Shown: piece after piece, positions 1-6,415 of the stretch | How the letters are laid out: every line of letters begins with the position of its first letter | Numbering within the stretch: the stretch's first letter is position 1 | Source of the DNA: IMCC26207 sp037141255 | GTDB lineage: Bacteria > Actinomycetota > Acidimicrobiia > Acidimicrobiales > Microtrichaceae | Direction: 5' to 3' | Length of the DNA stretch: 24,143 bases | NCBI GenBank assembly: GCA_037141255.1 | Contig: JBAXCX010000033.1 | Span: 1 to 24,143, forward strand | Made by a program: the position numbers and the translations under genes | Notes under the pieces: generated by a model | Seen by the model: the letters and a program-made list of their open reading frames with translations, nothing else | Told to the model about the DNA's origin: nothing | Databases searched by the model: none

Positions 1-589
1 TGACTTCGCGCACCGCGAGCCGGCGTTCATTCACATCAAGCGGAGCGGGAATAAATGCCTCAACTACGAAGCGTCCATTCGGGCCAAGAGCCTGCGCCGC
101 AGACCGAAACAGTGCGGCTTGTGCTGCTTCCTGAGACAGGTTGAACAACAGGTTGAATGCAGCCACCACAAGCTCAAAGGGGCCTTCTGGCCAAGCTTCA
201 GGATCTGCTACATCGCCAAGTACCAGTTTGATGTTGGCCGCACCAGGCTTTTTTTGCAGTTGCTCAAGCATGGCCGCCGAAGAGTCCATGCCGTGAATCT
301 GGTTCCCTACCAATGCGAGTGGAAGTGCGAGGCGTCCGGTGCCAACCCCTAATTCCAGAATCCTTGGGCTAGAGCCAGCCCCAGCCAGCACTGATTCGGC
401 TGACACTGATTCGGCTGACACTGATTCGGCTGACACTGATTCGGACAGGACCTCTGAAGCGAGCAGCGATAGGTACTCGACGGCAGCTTGGGTGGAGTGG
501 TCAGCTGGGTACCAGGCGTCGTAGATGTCAGCGAAGCTTTGGCCATAGGTGCCGGCATCAAACCCGGGACTGCCTGGGAGTTGTTCCAT
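1..589 (-). CDS. SAM-dependent class I methyltransferase (N-terminal part, runs off the left edge)
   Basis: The reading frame starts at the ATG complementary to 587-589 and stays open to base 1, so only about 196 N-terminal residues are visible and the stop lies outside. The protein begins MEQLPGSPGFDAGTYGQSFA, and a region with ADIYDAWY resembles the N-terminus of many small-molecule methyltransferases. At about residues 75-90, ILELGVGTGRLALPLA is the glycine-rich SAM-binding motif I. It is followed by an acidic residue in HGMDSSAAML (motif II) and by LVLGDVAD. These are Methyltransf_11/25-type features; the substrate cannot be read from the sequence. Residues about 49-67 are four copies of a Ser-Ala-Glu-Ser-Val type pentapeptide, encoded by a 15-bp tandem repeat, placed just before the Rossmann core. 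The gene diverges from the acyl-CoA dehydrogenase gene. No clear Shine-Dalgarno is seen; GAGACT 7 nt before the start could be a weak -10 box. Confidence 0.85.
   Translation of the reverse strand, partial: MEQLPGSPGFDAGTYGQSFADIYDAWYPADHSTQAAVEYLSLLASEVLSESVSAESVSAESVSAESVLAGAGSSPRILELGVGTGRLALPLALVGNQIHGMDSSAAMLEQLQKKPGAANIKLVLGDVADPEAWPEGPFELVVAAFNLLFNLSQEAAQAALFRSAAQALGPNGRFVVEAFIPAPLDVNERRLAVREV
390..445. repeat. 15-bp tandem repeat, about 3.7 copies, inside the methyltransferase gene
   Basis: The unit ACTGATTCGGCTGAC occurs at 390-404, 405-419 and 420-434 without a mismatch, followed by a partial unit at 435-445. The unit is a multiple of three, so gain or loss of copies keeps the methyltransferase frame and only lengthens a Ser/Ala/Glu/Val linker in front of the SAM-binding core. 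Perfect identity of the copies suggests recent slippage expansion. Confidence 0.93.
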
Positions 590-701
590 GGTGATCAGTC
601 TCTCAACTTTGAGCAGTTTGGTTCTCATCGGGGCTGCCCGAGCGAAGTACGAATTAGAACAGGTTGCAGTTTTTTGGGCCGGCGGCCACACTCAGATAGG
701 T
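590..701. promoter_or_regulatory. Divergent intergenic region between methyltransferase and acyl-CoA dehydrogenase
   Basis: These 112 bases separate two divergent starts and must carry or lie next to promoters for both. I see no strong -35/-10 pair and no Shine-Dalgarno for either gene. AGATAGG sits directly before the dehydrogenase ATG but too close to act as a normal ribosome site. Nothing else is recognised. Confidence 0.3.
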
Positions 702-1928
702 ATGGACTTCGAGGACTCCCCAGAAGAACGCAGTCTGCGAGCCGAGGCAAGATCATGGCTCGAGGCGAATGCCAAGCCACTTGATGTTGAGTCGCTGAGT
801 GATCTACGCACGCACCGAGCGCATACCGAGGAGCAAGATCTGGCGCTGCTTGACGAGGCTCGAGTCTGGCAACGCCATAAGGCTGAGGCTGGTTGGGCAG
901 CCCCACACTGGCCTATTGAGCACGGCGGACGTGGGCTTTCGCCCCTGCTGGCAGGAGTTTTCGCTGCAGAGGAACAGAAGTTTGATGTGTCCGGAAATAT
1001 GTTTTCGGTTGGTGTGGGAATGGCCGGTCCAACGATCATCGAGTGGGGAACCGAGACCCAGCAAGATCAATTTCTCGCCCCGATTCTGACGGCCGAGCAC
1101 ATTTGGTGTCAGCTCTTTTCTGAACCTGGTGCAGGCTCGGACCTTGCCGGCTTGGCCACAAAGGCCGTGTTGGATGGTGATGAGTGGGTAGTAAACGGGC
1201 AGAAGGTCTGGACCTCTGCTGCGCATTATTCCGACTACGGAGTGCTACTCGCTCGAACCGATGCTGATGTACCAAAGCATCGAGGCATCACTTGCATCTT
1301 GGTAGAGATGCATTCACCGGGAATTGAGATTCGACCGCTGCGCCAGATTGATGGGGCGATTCACTTCAATGAGGTGTTCCTTGATGACGTGCGAATCCCA
1401 GTCGCCAACACACTTGGCCCGGTAGGTGCAGGCTGGGGCGTGGCGATGACGATGCTGGCTCATGAGCGTGCCTCCATCGGTGGCGGGGGGATGTACAGCT
1501 TTGACCAAGTCCTGACGCTGGCGCGGACAGTTTCTGACACCTCTGATGCGCTCGTGCGGCAACGTCTAGTGGACCTCTATACGCGCTTCGAGATGCTGCG
1601 ATTCTTGGGGTATCGGGTCCGCACAGCAGCCGAACGAGGCGAGCTTCCCGGCCCAGAAAGTTCGGTGCTCAAACTCGTCGTCTCGGCTCTGTATGAGGTG
1701 GGCGGAGATCTTCTCTTGGCACTTGAAGGTGCTGCCGGGATGCTGAACGGCACAGACGCTCCGTTCGGAGGTAAGTTCCAAGACCTGTTTATGGGGCAAT
1801 GGGCGCCGCGAATCGGCGGCGGAACCGACCAGATTCAGCGCAACATTATTGGTGAGCGAGTCCTTGGATTGCCCGGAGAAATCCGAAGCGATAAGACCGT
1901 TCCGTTCCGCGAACTTCCACAGGCCTGA
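702..1928 (+). CDS. Acyl-CoA dehydrogenase family protein
   Basis: This 408-residue FAD enzyme would oxidise an acyl-CoA thioester to the 2,3-enoyl-CoA and pass electrons to an electron transfer flavoprotein. Family marks are EPGAGSDLAGL with the following NGQKVWTSAAHYSD (FAD and substrate binding, middle beta domain) and the C-terminal GGGTDQIQRNIIGERVLGLP signature. The length suits the family. I chose ATG 702 because the protein then starts MDFEDSPEER, as family members do; the frame is open further upstream from 549 but that part has no family likeness and would overlap the methyltransferase. At the position where medium-chain dehydrogenases carry the catalytic Glu (YEGT), this protein reads GGGT, as do many actinobacterial FadE-like proteins, so the base must be elsewhere or the substrate unusual. 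The substrate is unknown. The stop lies 21 bp before the cysteine desulfurase start. Confidence 0.9.
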   Translation: MDFEDSPEERSLRAEARSWLEANAKPLDVESLSDLRTHRAHTEEQDLALLDEARVWQRHKAEAGWAAPHWPIEHGGRGLSPLLAGVFAAEEQKFDVSGNMFSVGVGMAGPTIIEWGTETQQDQFLAPILTAEHIWCQLFSEPGAGSDLAGLATKAVLDGDEWVVNGQKVWTSAAHYSDYGVLLARTDADVPKHRGITCILVEMHSPGIEIRPLRQIDGAIHFNEVFLDDVRIPVANTLGPVGAGWGVAMTMLAHERASIGGGGMYSFDQVLTLARTVSDTSDALVRQRLVDLYTRFEMLRFLGYRVRTAAERGELPGPESSVLKLVVSALYEVGGDLLLALEGAAGMLNGTDAPFGGKFQDLFMGQWAPRIGGGTDQIQRNIIGERVLGLPGEIRSDKTVPFRELPQA

Positions 1929-1937
1929 CCCAAGCCG

Positions 1938-1943
1938 TAGCGT
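1938..1943 (+). promoter_or_regulatory. Putative -10 box (TAGCGT) for a leaderless cysteine desulfurase transcript
   Basis: TAGCGT fits the actinobacterial TANNNT -10 consensus and is separated by exactly 6 nt (GGGGGC) from the GTG at 1950. This would put the transcription start on the start codon. The same geometry occurs before ligA, the PASTA kinase, the acyl-CoA ligase and ilvD in this window. The -35 region (TTCCAC at 1915-1920) is poor. Confidence 0.5.
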
Positions 1944-1949
1944 GGGGGC

Positions 1950-3224
1950 GTGCTCCGCTCTCTGGACGGCTCAACTGATCGCCCTTCCCAAACGGTGGAT
2001 CCTTCGCGAGCACAGCAATCAGACCGGTTATTCGCAAGCGCAGACTCCGGTCTTGAGGGGTTCGTCGACTTAGATCATGCGGCTACCACCAGGCTTCGAC
2101 CCGAGGTGGCAGAAGCTATGGAACCCTTTGGTTCGCTGCGCTACGGCAACCCCTCTGGATCGCACAGCCTTGCCCGAGATGCAGTCCGCGCTGTGGATGA
2201 AGCTCGAGAGCAGATCGCCGAGATTGTGGGATGTCGACCCTCAGAGGTGATTTTCACCTCTGGCGGAACCGAGGCCGACAACCATGCAGTTACTGGTGGC
2301 CTCCCGGCGCGCAGTGCACAGCCGGTTTGTTCAGCGGTTGAACACCACGCGGTGCTCGACGTGGTTCACGCACTTGGCGGTCACACCGTAGGTGTGAACT
2401 CTGATGGTCAGATCGACCACGCTGATCTTGCTGCGGTGCTCAACAGGGTTGCTGAATCAGGGGCCGCAGTAGGAGTTGTGTCCGTGATGCTTGCCAACAA
2501 TGAAGTGGGCAGTATCAACAATCTCGCCGAAGTAGCAGCTTGCATTGCCGAGGCGAGCCACTCAAGGGTGGCAGGAGAGAGCCACATCCCGCTGCACACT
2601 GATGCAGTTCAGGCTGCTGCTTGGCTCGACTTGCGAACTGCCGCGATGGCAGCAGACATGATCTCGATCTCTGCTCATAAGCTTGGCGGACCCAAGGGAA
2701 TCGGTGCGCTAGTGGTTCGTGAGTCGACACCAATTCGTCCCATGATTTTAGGTGGCGGCCAAGAACGCGATCGCCGATCTGGCACGGCAAACGTGCCCGG
2801 CATAGTTGGCTTTGCAGCTGCGTTGAGAGTCGTAGACGCAGAGCGTGCCGAGACGAACCAGCGGGTTAGCCAACTCAGGGAGCAACTGATCATTGGGCTG
2901 CTTGAATCAGTAACGGGCCTGAGCGAGACAGTAGATCGTAGTGCACAAATTCCTGGGTCCTGCCACGTCTGTATCGAGGGTGTGGACTCTGAGTCTTTGC
3001 TCTTGTTGTTAGAAGCCGAGGGAGTCTTGGCCTCTGCCGGGTCCTCTTGTGCATCGGGAGCCCAAGAGGCCTCGCATGTTCTGACTGCCATAGGCATGCC
3101 CGATGCTTCGGCCCGAGGCGCTCTGCGGCTTTGGCTGGGCTGGGACTCAACGCAGTCCGATGTTGACAGGGCTTTGCAGGCAGTTCCCGCAGCCGTGCAG
3201 CGCGTTCGGGAGTTTGGAATATGA
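1950..3224 (+). CDS. iscS: Cysteine desulfurase (NifS/IscS-type, class V aminotransferase)
   Basis: This PLP enzyme removes sulfur from L-cysteine as a persulfide and most likely feeds MnmA and perhaps Fe-S assembly. Visible landmarks, counted from GTG 1950, are VDLDHAATT at 39-47, GNPSGSH at 67, the PLP-stacking His in EHHAVLD at 131-137, the PLP lysine K244 in SISAHKLGGPKG, and the catalytic Cys367 in the loop SAGSSCASG, typical of group I enzymes. It overlaps mnmA by 4 bp, so the two are surely cotranscribed and translationally coupled. The GTG at 1950 is supported by a TANNNT box 6 nt upstream, but it gives about 38 residues before the usual start of the fold; a GTG at 1995 is the alternative. 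The N-terminal extension has no recognisable signal. Confidence 0.92.
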   Translation: MLRSLDGSTDRPSQTVDPSRAQQSDRLFASADSGLEGFVDLDHAATTRLRPEVAEAMEPFGSLRYGNPSGSHSLARDAVRAVDEAREQIAEIVGCRPSEVIFTSGGTEADNHAVTGGLPARSAQPVCSAVEHHAVLDVVHALGGHTVGVNSDGQIDHADLAAVLNRVAESGAAVGVVSVMLANNEVGSINNLAEVAACIAEASHSRVAGESHIPLHTDAVQAAAWLDLRTAAMAADMISISAHKLGGPKGIGALVVRESTPIRPMILGGGQERDRRSGTANVPGIVGFAAALRVVDAERAETNQRVSQLREQLIIGLLESVTGLSETVDRSAQIPGSCHVCIEGVDSESLLLLLEAEGVLASAGSSCASGAQEASHVLTAIGMPDASARGALRLWLGWDSTQSDVDRALQAVPAAVQRVREFGI

Positions 3225-4297
3225 GAGTTCTGGCAGCGCTCTCGGGCGGGGTTGACTCATCTGTGGCAGCGGCGCTGCTGCACGAGGATGGCCACGAAGT
3301 AGTGGCCGTCACCATGAAGCTTTGGGGAGGGGAGTCTGATACCGGATGCTGTTCTGTGTCCGAGGTGGAAGACGCTCGCCGTGCTGCGGCTCAACTGAAT
3401 CTTGATCACCACGTGTTCAATTTCGGCGAAGAGTTCGAGAAGCACGTGGTTGCCCCCTACGTTGCCGATCACGCTGCAGGCCGCACACCAAACCCTTGCG
3501 TGGAGTGCAACCGCCACCTGAAGTTTGACGTGTTGCTTCGGCGTGCCGAACTGCTTGGCTACGAAGCCGTGGCTACTGGTCATCACGCACGAATTGTGAC
3601 GCTGCTCGACGGAACCCGACGCATAGCGCGTGGGGCTGACACGGCTAAGGATCAGTCCTATGTGTTGTACACATTGACGGCCAAGGAACTCGACAGGGTG
3701 ATGTTCCCGATCGGAGCGATGACCAAGGAACAGGTGCGAAGTCATGCAGCATCGTTACAGCTGCGAACTGCAGCAAAACCCGACTCCCAAGATGTTTGTT
3801 TTATTACTCGCGCTTCGGGGCGAGCTGCCTTTTTGGAACAGCGCATTGAGCTTCATCCAGGCAAAATCCAAGATGAGGATGGTGCAACGCTAGGAACGGT
3901 CTCGGCAGTAGAGGTGGTCACGCTCGGCCAGCGCCGCGGCTTGCACCTAGCCGGTGGTGCAGCGGCGCGGTATGTGGTCGATGTGGACCTCCCGACAGCG
4001 ACGGTCACTGTGGGTGCTCGCGAGGAACTGCTCTGCGATGAACTCGAGTTGGAAAACTTGGTATGGGCCACTGACGCCGTCGAGGGAGTCATGAACCTGC
4101 AATGCTCGGCTCACGGAGCGGCATTGCCTGCAACCGTGACGCTGGAGTCAGCGGGAGATGGCCCCGTAACGGCCAGGGTGCAGTGGCATGAACCGCATCG
4201 CCGCATTGCAACGGGGCAAAGCGTTGTGATGTACAGCGAGCTTCTGACCACGACCGGAATCGAATCAGTAGTAATCGGCGGCGGCTTCGTCCGCTGA
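3221..4297 (+). CDS. mnmA: tRNA-specific 2-thiouridylase MnmA
   Basis: MnmA adenylates U34 of Lys, Glu and Gln tRNAs and replaces the 2-oxygen by sulfur supplied from a cysteine desulfurase. The 358-residue protein has the N-terminal PP-loop LSGGVDSSVAA (7-17), the pair of reactive cysteines Cys96 (in NPCVECNRHLKF) and Cys193 (in KPDSQDVCFI), ATGHHARI at 118-125 and AKDQSYVLYTL at 142-152, all hallmarks of the family. The length is normal. The start overlaps the cysteine desulfurase stop (ATGA), and GGGAG at 3208-3212, 8 nt upstream, is a good ribosome site. A cysteine desulfurase immediately before mnmA is the common actinobacterial arrangement and supports direct sulfur delivery. The gene ends only 12 bp from the convergent membrane protein gene. 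Confidence 0.97.
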   Translation: MRVLAALSGGVDSSVAAALLHEDGHEVVAVTMKLWGGESDTGCCSVSEVEDARRAAAQLNLDHHVFNFGEEFEKHVVAPYVADHAAGRTPNPCVECNRHLKFDVLLRRAELLGYEAVATGHHARIVTLLDGTRRIARGADTAKDQSYVLYTLTAKELDRVMFPIGAMTKEQVRSHAASLQLRTAAKPDSQDVCFITRASGRAAFLEQRIELHPGKIQDEDGATLGTVSAVEVVTLGQRRGLHLAGGAAARYVVDVDLPTATVTVGAREELLCDELELENLVWATDAVEGVMNLQCSAHGAALPATVTLESAGDGPVTARVQWHEPHRRIATGQSVVMYSELLTTTGIESVVIGGGFVR

Positions 4298-4309
4298 CTA
4301 GCTCACTCC

Positions 4310-5197
4310 CTAGCTGCGTTGTACCGCGATGCCTCGGCGCTCAGCTTCGGCCAGCAGCGCTCCTGGGCGGCTCGGTGCAATCAGCGCCGAGGTCACCTCG
4401 ATGGGCTCGGCAATTCCAGAACGCCCGGCAAGCGGGAGCAATGGTGCTGGCAGACTCAGATCAATCTGAACGATGAGACCCGAGGCCCCTGAGCTCAGAT
4501 CCTGTGCCACCGTGTCGGCCGGCGCTGGACCGAGTCGCGTAATCGTGTCTCGGCGAAACAGAGTCGGCTCAGCCAAAACACTCGGATCAACGAGTGTCAT
4601 ACCCGCCGGCACAAACACAACCCATCGTTGGCCCAGGCGAAATAAGGTCCGAAACCCCCAGCAGAAGCTCAGTGCGCCGAGCACGGCGAGTAGCGCTGCT
4701 CCGATCCACTGCGAAGCAGCGAGCAGCCAGAGCGCTGCCAGCACAGGGCCAACGGTGAGCAGCCATACCAGTTCGATCGGGCCGAGAAGCAGGACCGCCG
4801 ATGGCCGAAGCGCCATGCGACGTTCCTCGCCGTACGAGGAACCGTTGACAAACCCATCGCCAAGTTCAGCGGCGAACGCAAGCACGAGCAGCATCGCTGC
4901 GGTGGCAAGGCCTACCCAACCAAGAATCGAGGGCGTCTCGGGTGCAACTCTGAGCGCTGCAGCTGCACCAAGGAGAACCGGAAGTGGCGCACAGATGCGC
5001 AACACGGTGAGCGCAAGTGGCGTTTGAATCAAGGTGCTCAATAGGCCTGCAGCCCACAAAAACCACAGGGTCAGGCTGAGAACCCACAGGGTGAGCTTGG
5101 GCTGATCGCTCACTGCCGATGCCATGCAATCGCCGAGCGTGAGGGGCAGGGTGAGCCACAAAATTCTTGCCGCCCAAATGGTTCTAGATGTATTCAC
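4310..5197 (-). CDS. Hypothetical multi-pass membrane protein
   Basis: I do not recognise a named family. From the GTG at 5197 the protein is 295 residues. The N-terminal two thirds carries about six hydrophobic segments rich in Leu, Ala and Trp (for example TLWVLSLTLWFLWAAGLLST and AAMLLVLAFAAELGDG). This is followed by a soluble C-terminal domain of about 100 residues beginning near WVVFVPAGMTLVDPSVLAEP and containing an IEVTSALIAP strand and a basic end. That layout resembles membrane proteins with a PH-like or bacterial DUF tail, but this is inference. A GTG at 5224 would add nine residues; I prefer 5197 because AAGTCT lies 6 nt upstream, the leaderless geometry seen elsewhere in the window. 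It is divergent from the MetE-like gene and convergent with mnmA. The opposite strand also holds a 184-codon open frame, which I regard as a shadow. Confidence 0.75.
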   Translation of the reverse strand: MNTSRTIWAARILWLTLPLTLGDCMASAVSDQPKLTLWVLSLTLWFLWAAGLLSTLIQTPLALTVLRICAPLPVLLGAAAALRVAPETPSILGWVGLATAAMLLVLAFAAELGDGFVNGSSYGEERRMALRPSAVLLLGPIELVWLLTVGPVLAALWLLAASQWIGAALLAVLGALSFCWGFRTLFRLGQRWVVFVPAGMTLVDPSVLAEPTLFRRDTITRLGPAPADTVAQDLSSGASGLIVQIDLSLPAPLLPLAGRSGIAEPIEVTSALIAPSRPGALLAEAERRGIAVQRS

Positions 5198-5244
5198 AGC
5201 TACAGACTTGCGCGAACTTCGCACGGACCGCTAGCAACGTCAGA

Positions 5245-6372
5245 ATGAGTGAGCAAGTAGATCTTCCTTTTGGGCTTGCAACCTCAGTGGGTGCAGTGCC
5301 ATTTGAGCCTGATTTAGCGCCAAATAATGAGCATTCAGCGGGCCTCGAATTGGGCAGAGTAGTCGATGAAGAACTCGCCAAAGATGTGTGCCTCAATGCA
5401 GTGCGCCTGTCGTTGACTGCTCAGCCGACCTTCCCCACTGCACCTACTTCAGGCACCGGCGACTGGTCGCTTCTTGATCAGGCAATTTCTGGCCTTCACG
5501 GAATAGAAGTGCTCCCGCCTGGACGTTTGGCTCGCAAGCTTGGCTCGAGTGAAATCACGGGATGCGAGCGAACCGCGCAACTTGATTCACCAGCCTTTGA
5601 TCCGCTTCGATGCTTCATCGAGCAACTTGGTCCACATCGCGAGCGCCTAGGCGCCCGATTCATCGGCGCCCGAATCAGCATCCTCGGACCGGTCACGCTC
5701 ACCTTGGCCCTGCGGGCTGCGGGGATTGATACCGAGATCGCAATCGCATCGGCTTCAGCGATCGTGGCTGCCCGATCCAAAGCGATTCTTCGCTCCTATA
5801 GACAGGCCATGGGTTCGGGAGTCCTAGCCGTGGTGATGTCTGAGCCGGGTCTCATCGGGGCCATGCACCCAACTTTTCCAATCTCGCCAGCGCAGGTTCT
5901 GTCGCTGCTGACCCCGGTGGTGACCTCGCTCGATCAGGTTCCCCGCGATGAATGCAACCAGGGACTGTTGATCGGAGTTCATGTTCCGGGGCGCACCGAT
6001 TGGGACACCATTATTCGTTCGGGTGTTTCGCTCATCTCGACTCCAGCAGAGAGTGGCCTGCCAGGCTGGTCGGCAACTCTGTCGGCATTTCTGCACAATG
6101 GCGGCCGAATTGCCTGGGGGGTGGTTCCGGTGAACCAACCGCTTGGGTCGCGCGAGGAGTTGCTCTGGCGCCGCCTGAGCGCCGTTTGGTGCCAGCTCAG
6201 TGGTGAGGGTGTCGACCCGTTGATGTTGCGTAGCCGGTCCTTGATCAGCCCGGAGGATGGGCTGGGACACTTTGGAATACCCCAAGCAACCCTTGCGCTG
6301 TCTCTGGTGGACTCCCTGTCGGAGCGGGTGCGCCGGCAGGCAATTGGAGCGCGACTTTCACTCGGCGCATGA
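5245..6372 (+). CDS. MetE-like (cobalamin-independent methionine synthase fold) protein, zinc cysteines apparently missing
   Basis: This 375-residue protein occupies the same slot between mnmA and ligA as the conserved actinobacterial protein annotated as vitamin-B12-independent methionine synthase (Rv3015c in Mycobacterium, from memory). Similar features are LPFGLATSVGAVPF at 7-20, ILGPVTLTLAL at 146-156 (the GP-T-L strand of the UROD/MetE barrel), SEPGLIGA at 199-206 and GVVPVN at 292-297. The zinc site of true MetE uses a His-x-Cys and a later Cys in a Cys-Gly-Leu motif. Here these read HVP (His246, Pro248) and SPEDGL (Asp338), so both cysteines are gone while the His stays. Methyl transfer is therefore doubtful. 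I start at ATG 5245, since MSEQVDLPFG matches family N-termini; an ATG at 5188 would overlap the divergent gene. No ribosome site is visible. Confidence 0.7.
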   Translation: MSEQVDLPFGLATSVGAVPFEPDLAPNNEHSAGLELGRVVDEELAKDVCLNAVRLSLTAQPTFPTAPTSGTGDWSLLDQAISGLHGIEVLPPGRLARKLGSSEITGCERTAQLDSPAFDPLRCFIEQLGPHRERLGARFIGARISILGPVTLTLALRAAGIDTEIAIASASAIVAARSKAILRSYRQAMGSGVLAVVMSEPGLIGAMHPTFPISPAQVLSLLTPVVTSLDQVPRDECNQGLLIGVHVPGRTDWDTIIRSGVSLISTPAESGLPGWSATLSAFLHNGGRIAWGVVPVNQPLGSREELLWRRLSAVWCQLSGEGVDPLMLRSRSLISPEDGLGHFGIPQATLALSLVDSLSERVRRQAIGARLSLGA

Positions 6373-6403
6373 GCCTCGGTTCTGCACGGTCCTACGGGGT
6401 CAC

Positions 6404-6409
6404 TAAGTT
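6404..6409 (+). promoter_or_regulatory. Putative -10 box (TAAGTT) for leaderless ligA
   Basis: TAAGTT is separated by 6 nt (GGGCAT) from the GTG at 6416. An ATG two bases before that GTG is followed at once by a stop codon, so GTG is the usable start, and the promoter geometry agrees with it. The -35 region (TTCTGC near 6380) matches poorly. Confidence 0.5.
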
Positions 6410-6415
6410 GGGCAT

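Noticed and set aside
390..445. CRISPR-like repeat array
   Set aside because: The units are 15 bp, directly adjacent with no spacers, and inside a coding frame.
339..524. 61-codon plus-strand frame with an Asp-Ser-Ala-Asp-Thr repeat
   Set aside because: The repeat is just the 15-bp minisatellite read on the wrong strand; the minus frame has a clear SAM-binding motif.
4473..5027. 184-codon plus-strand open frame
   Set aside because: It lies wholly inside the minus-strand membrane protein, has no start signal, and its Ser/Ala/Thr-rich composition looks like an antisense shadow of a hydrophobic GC-rich gene.
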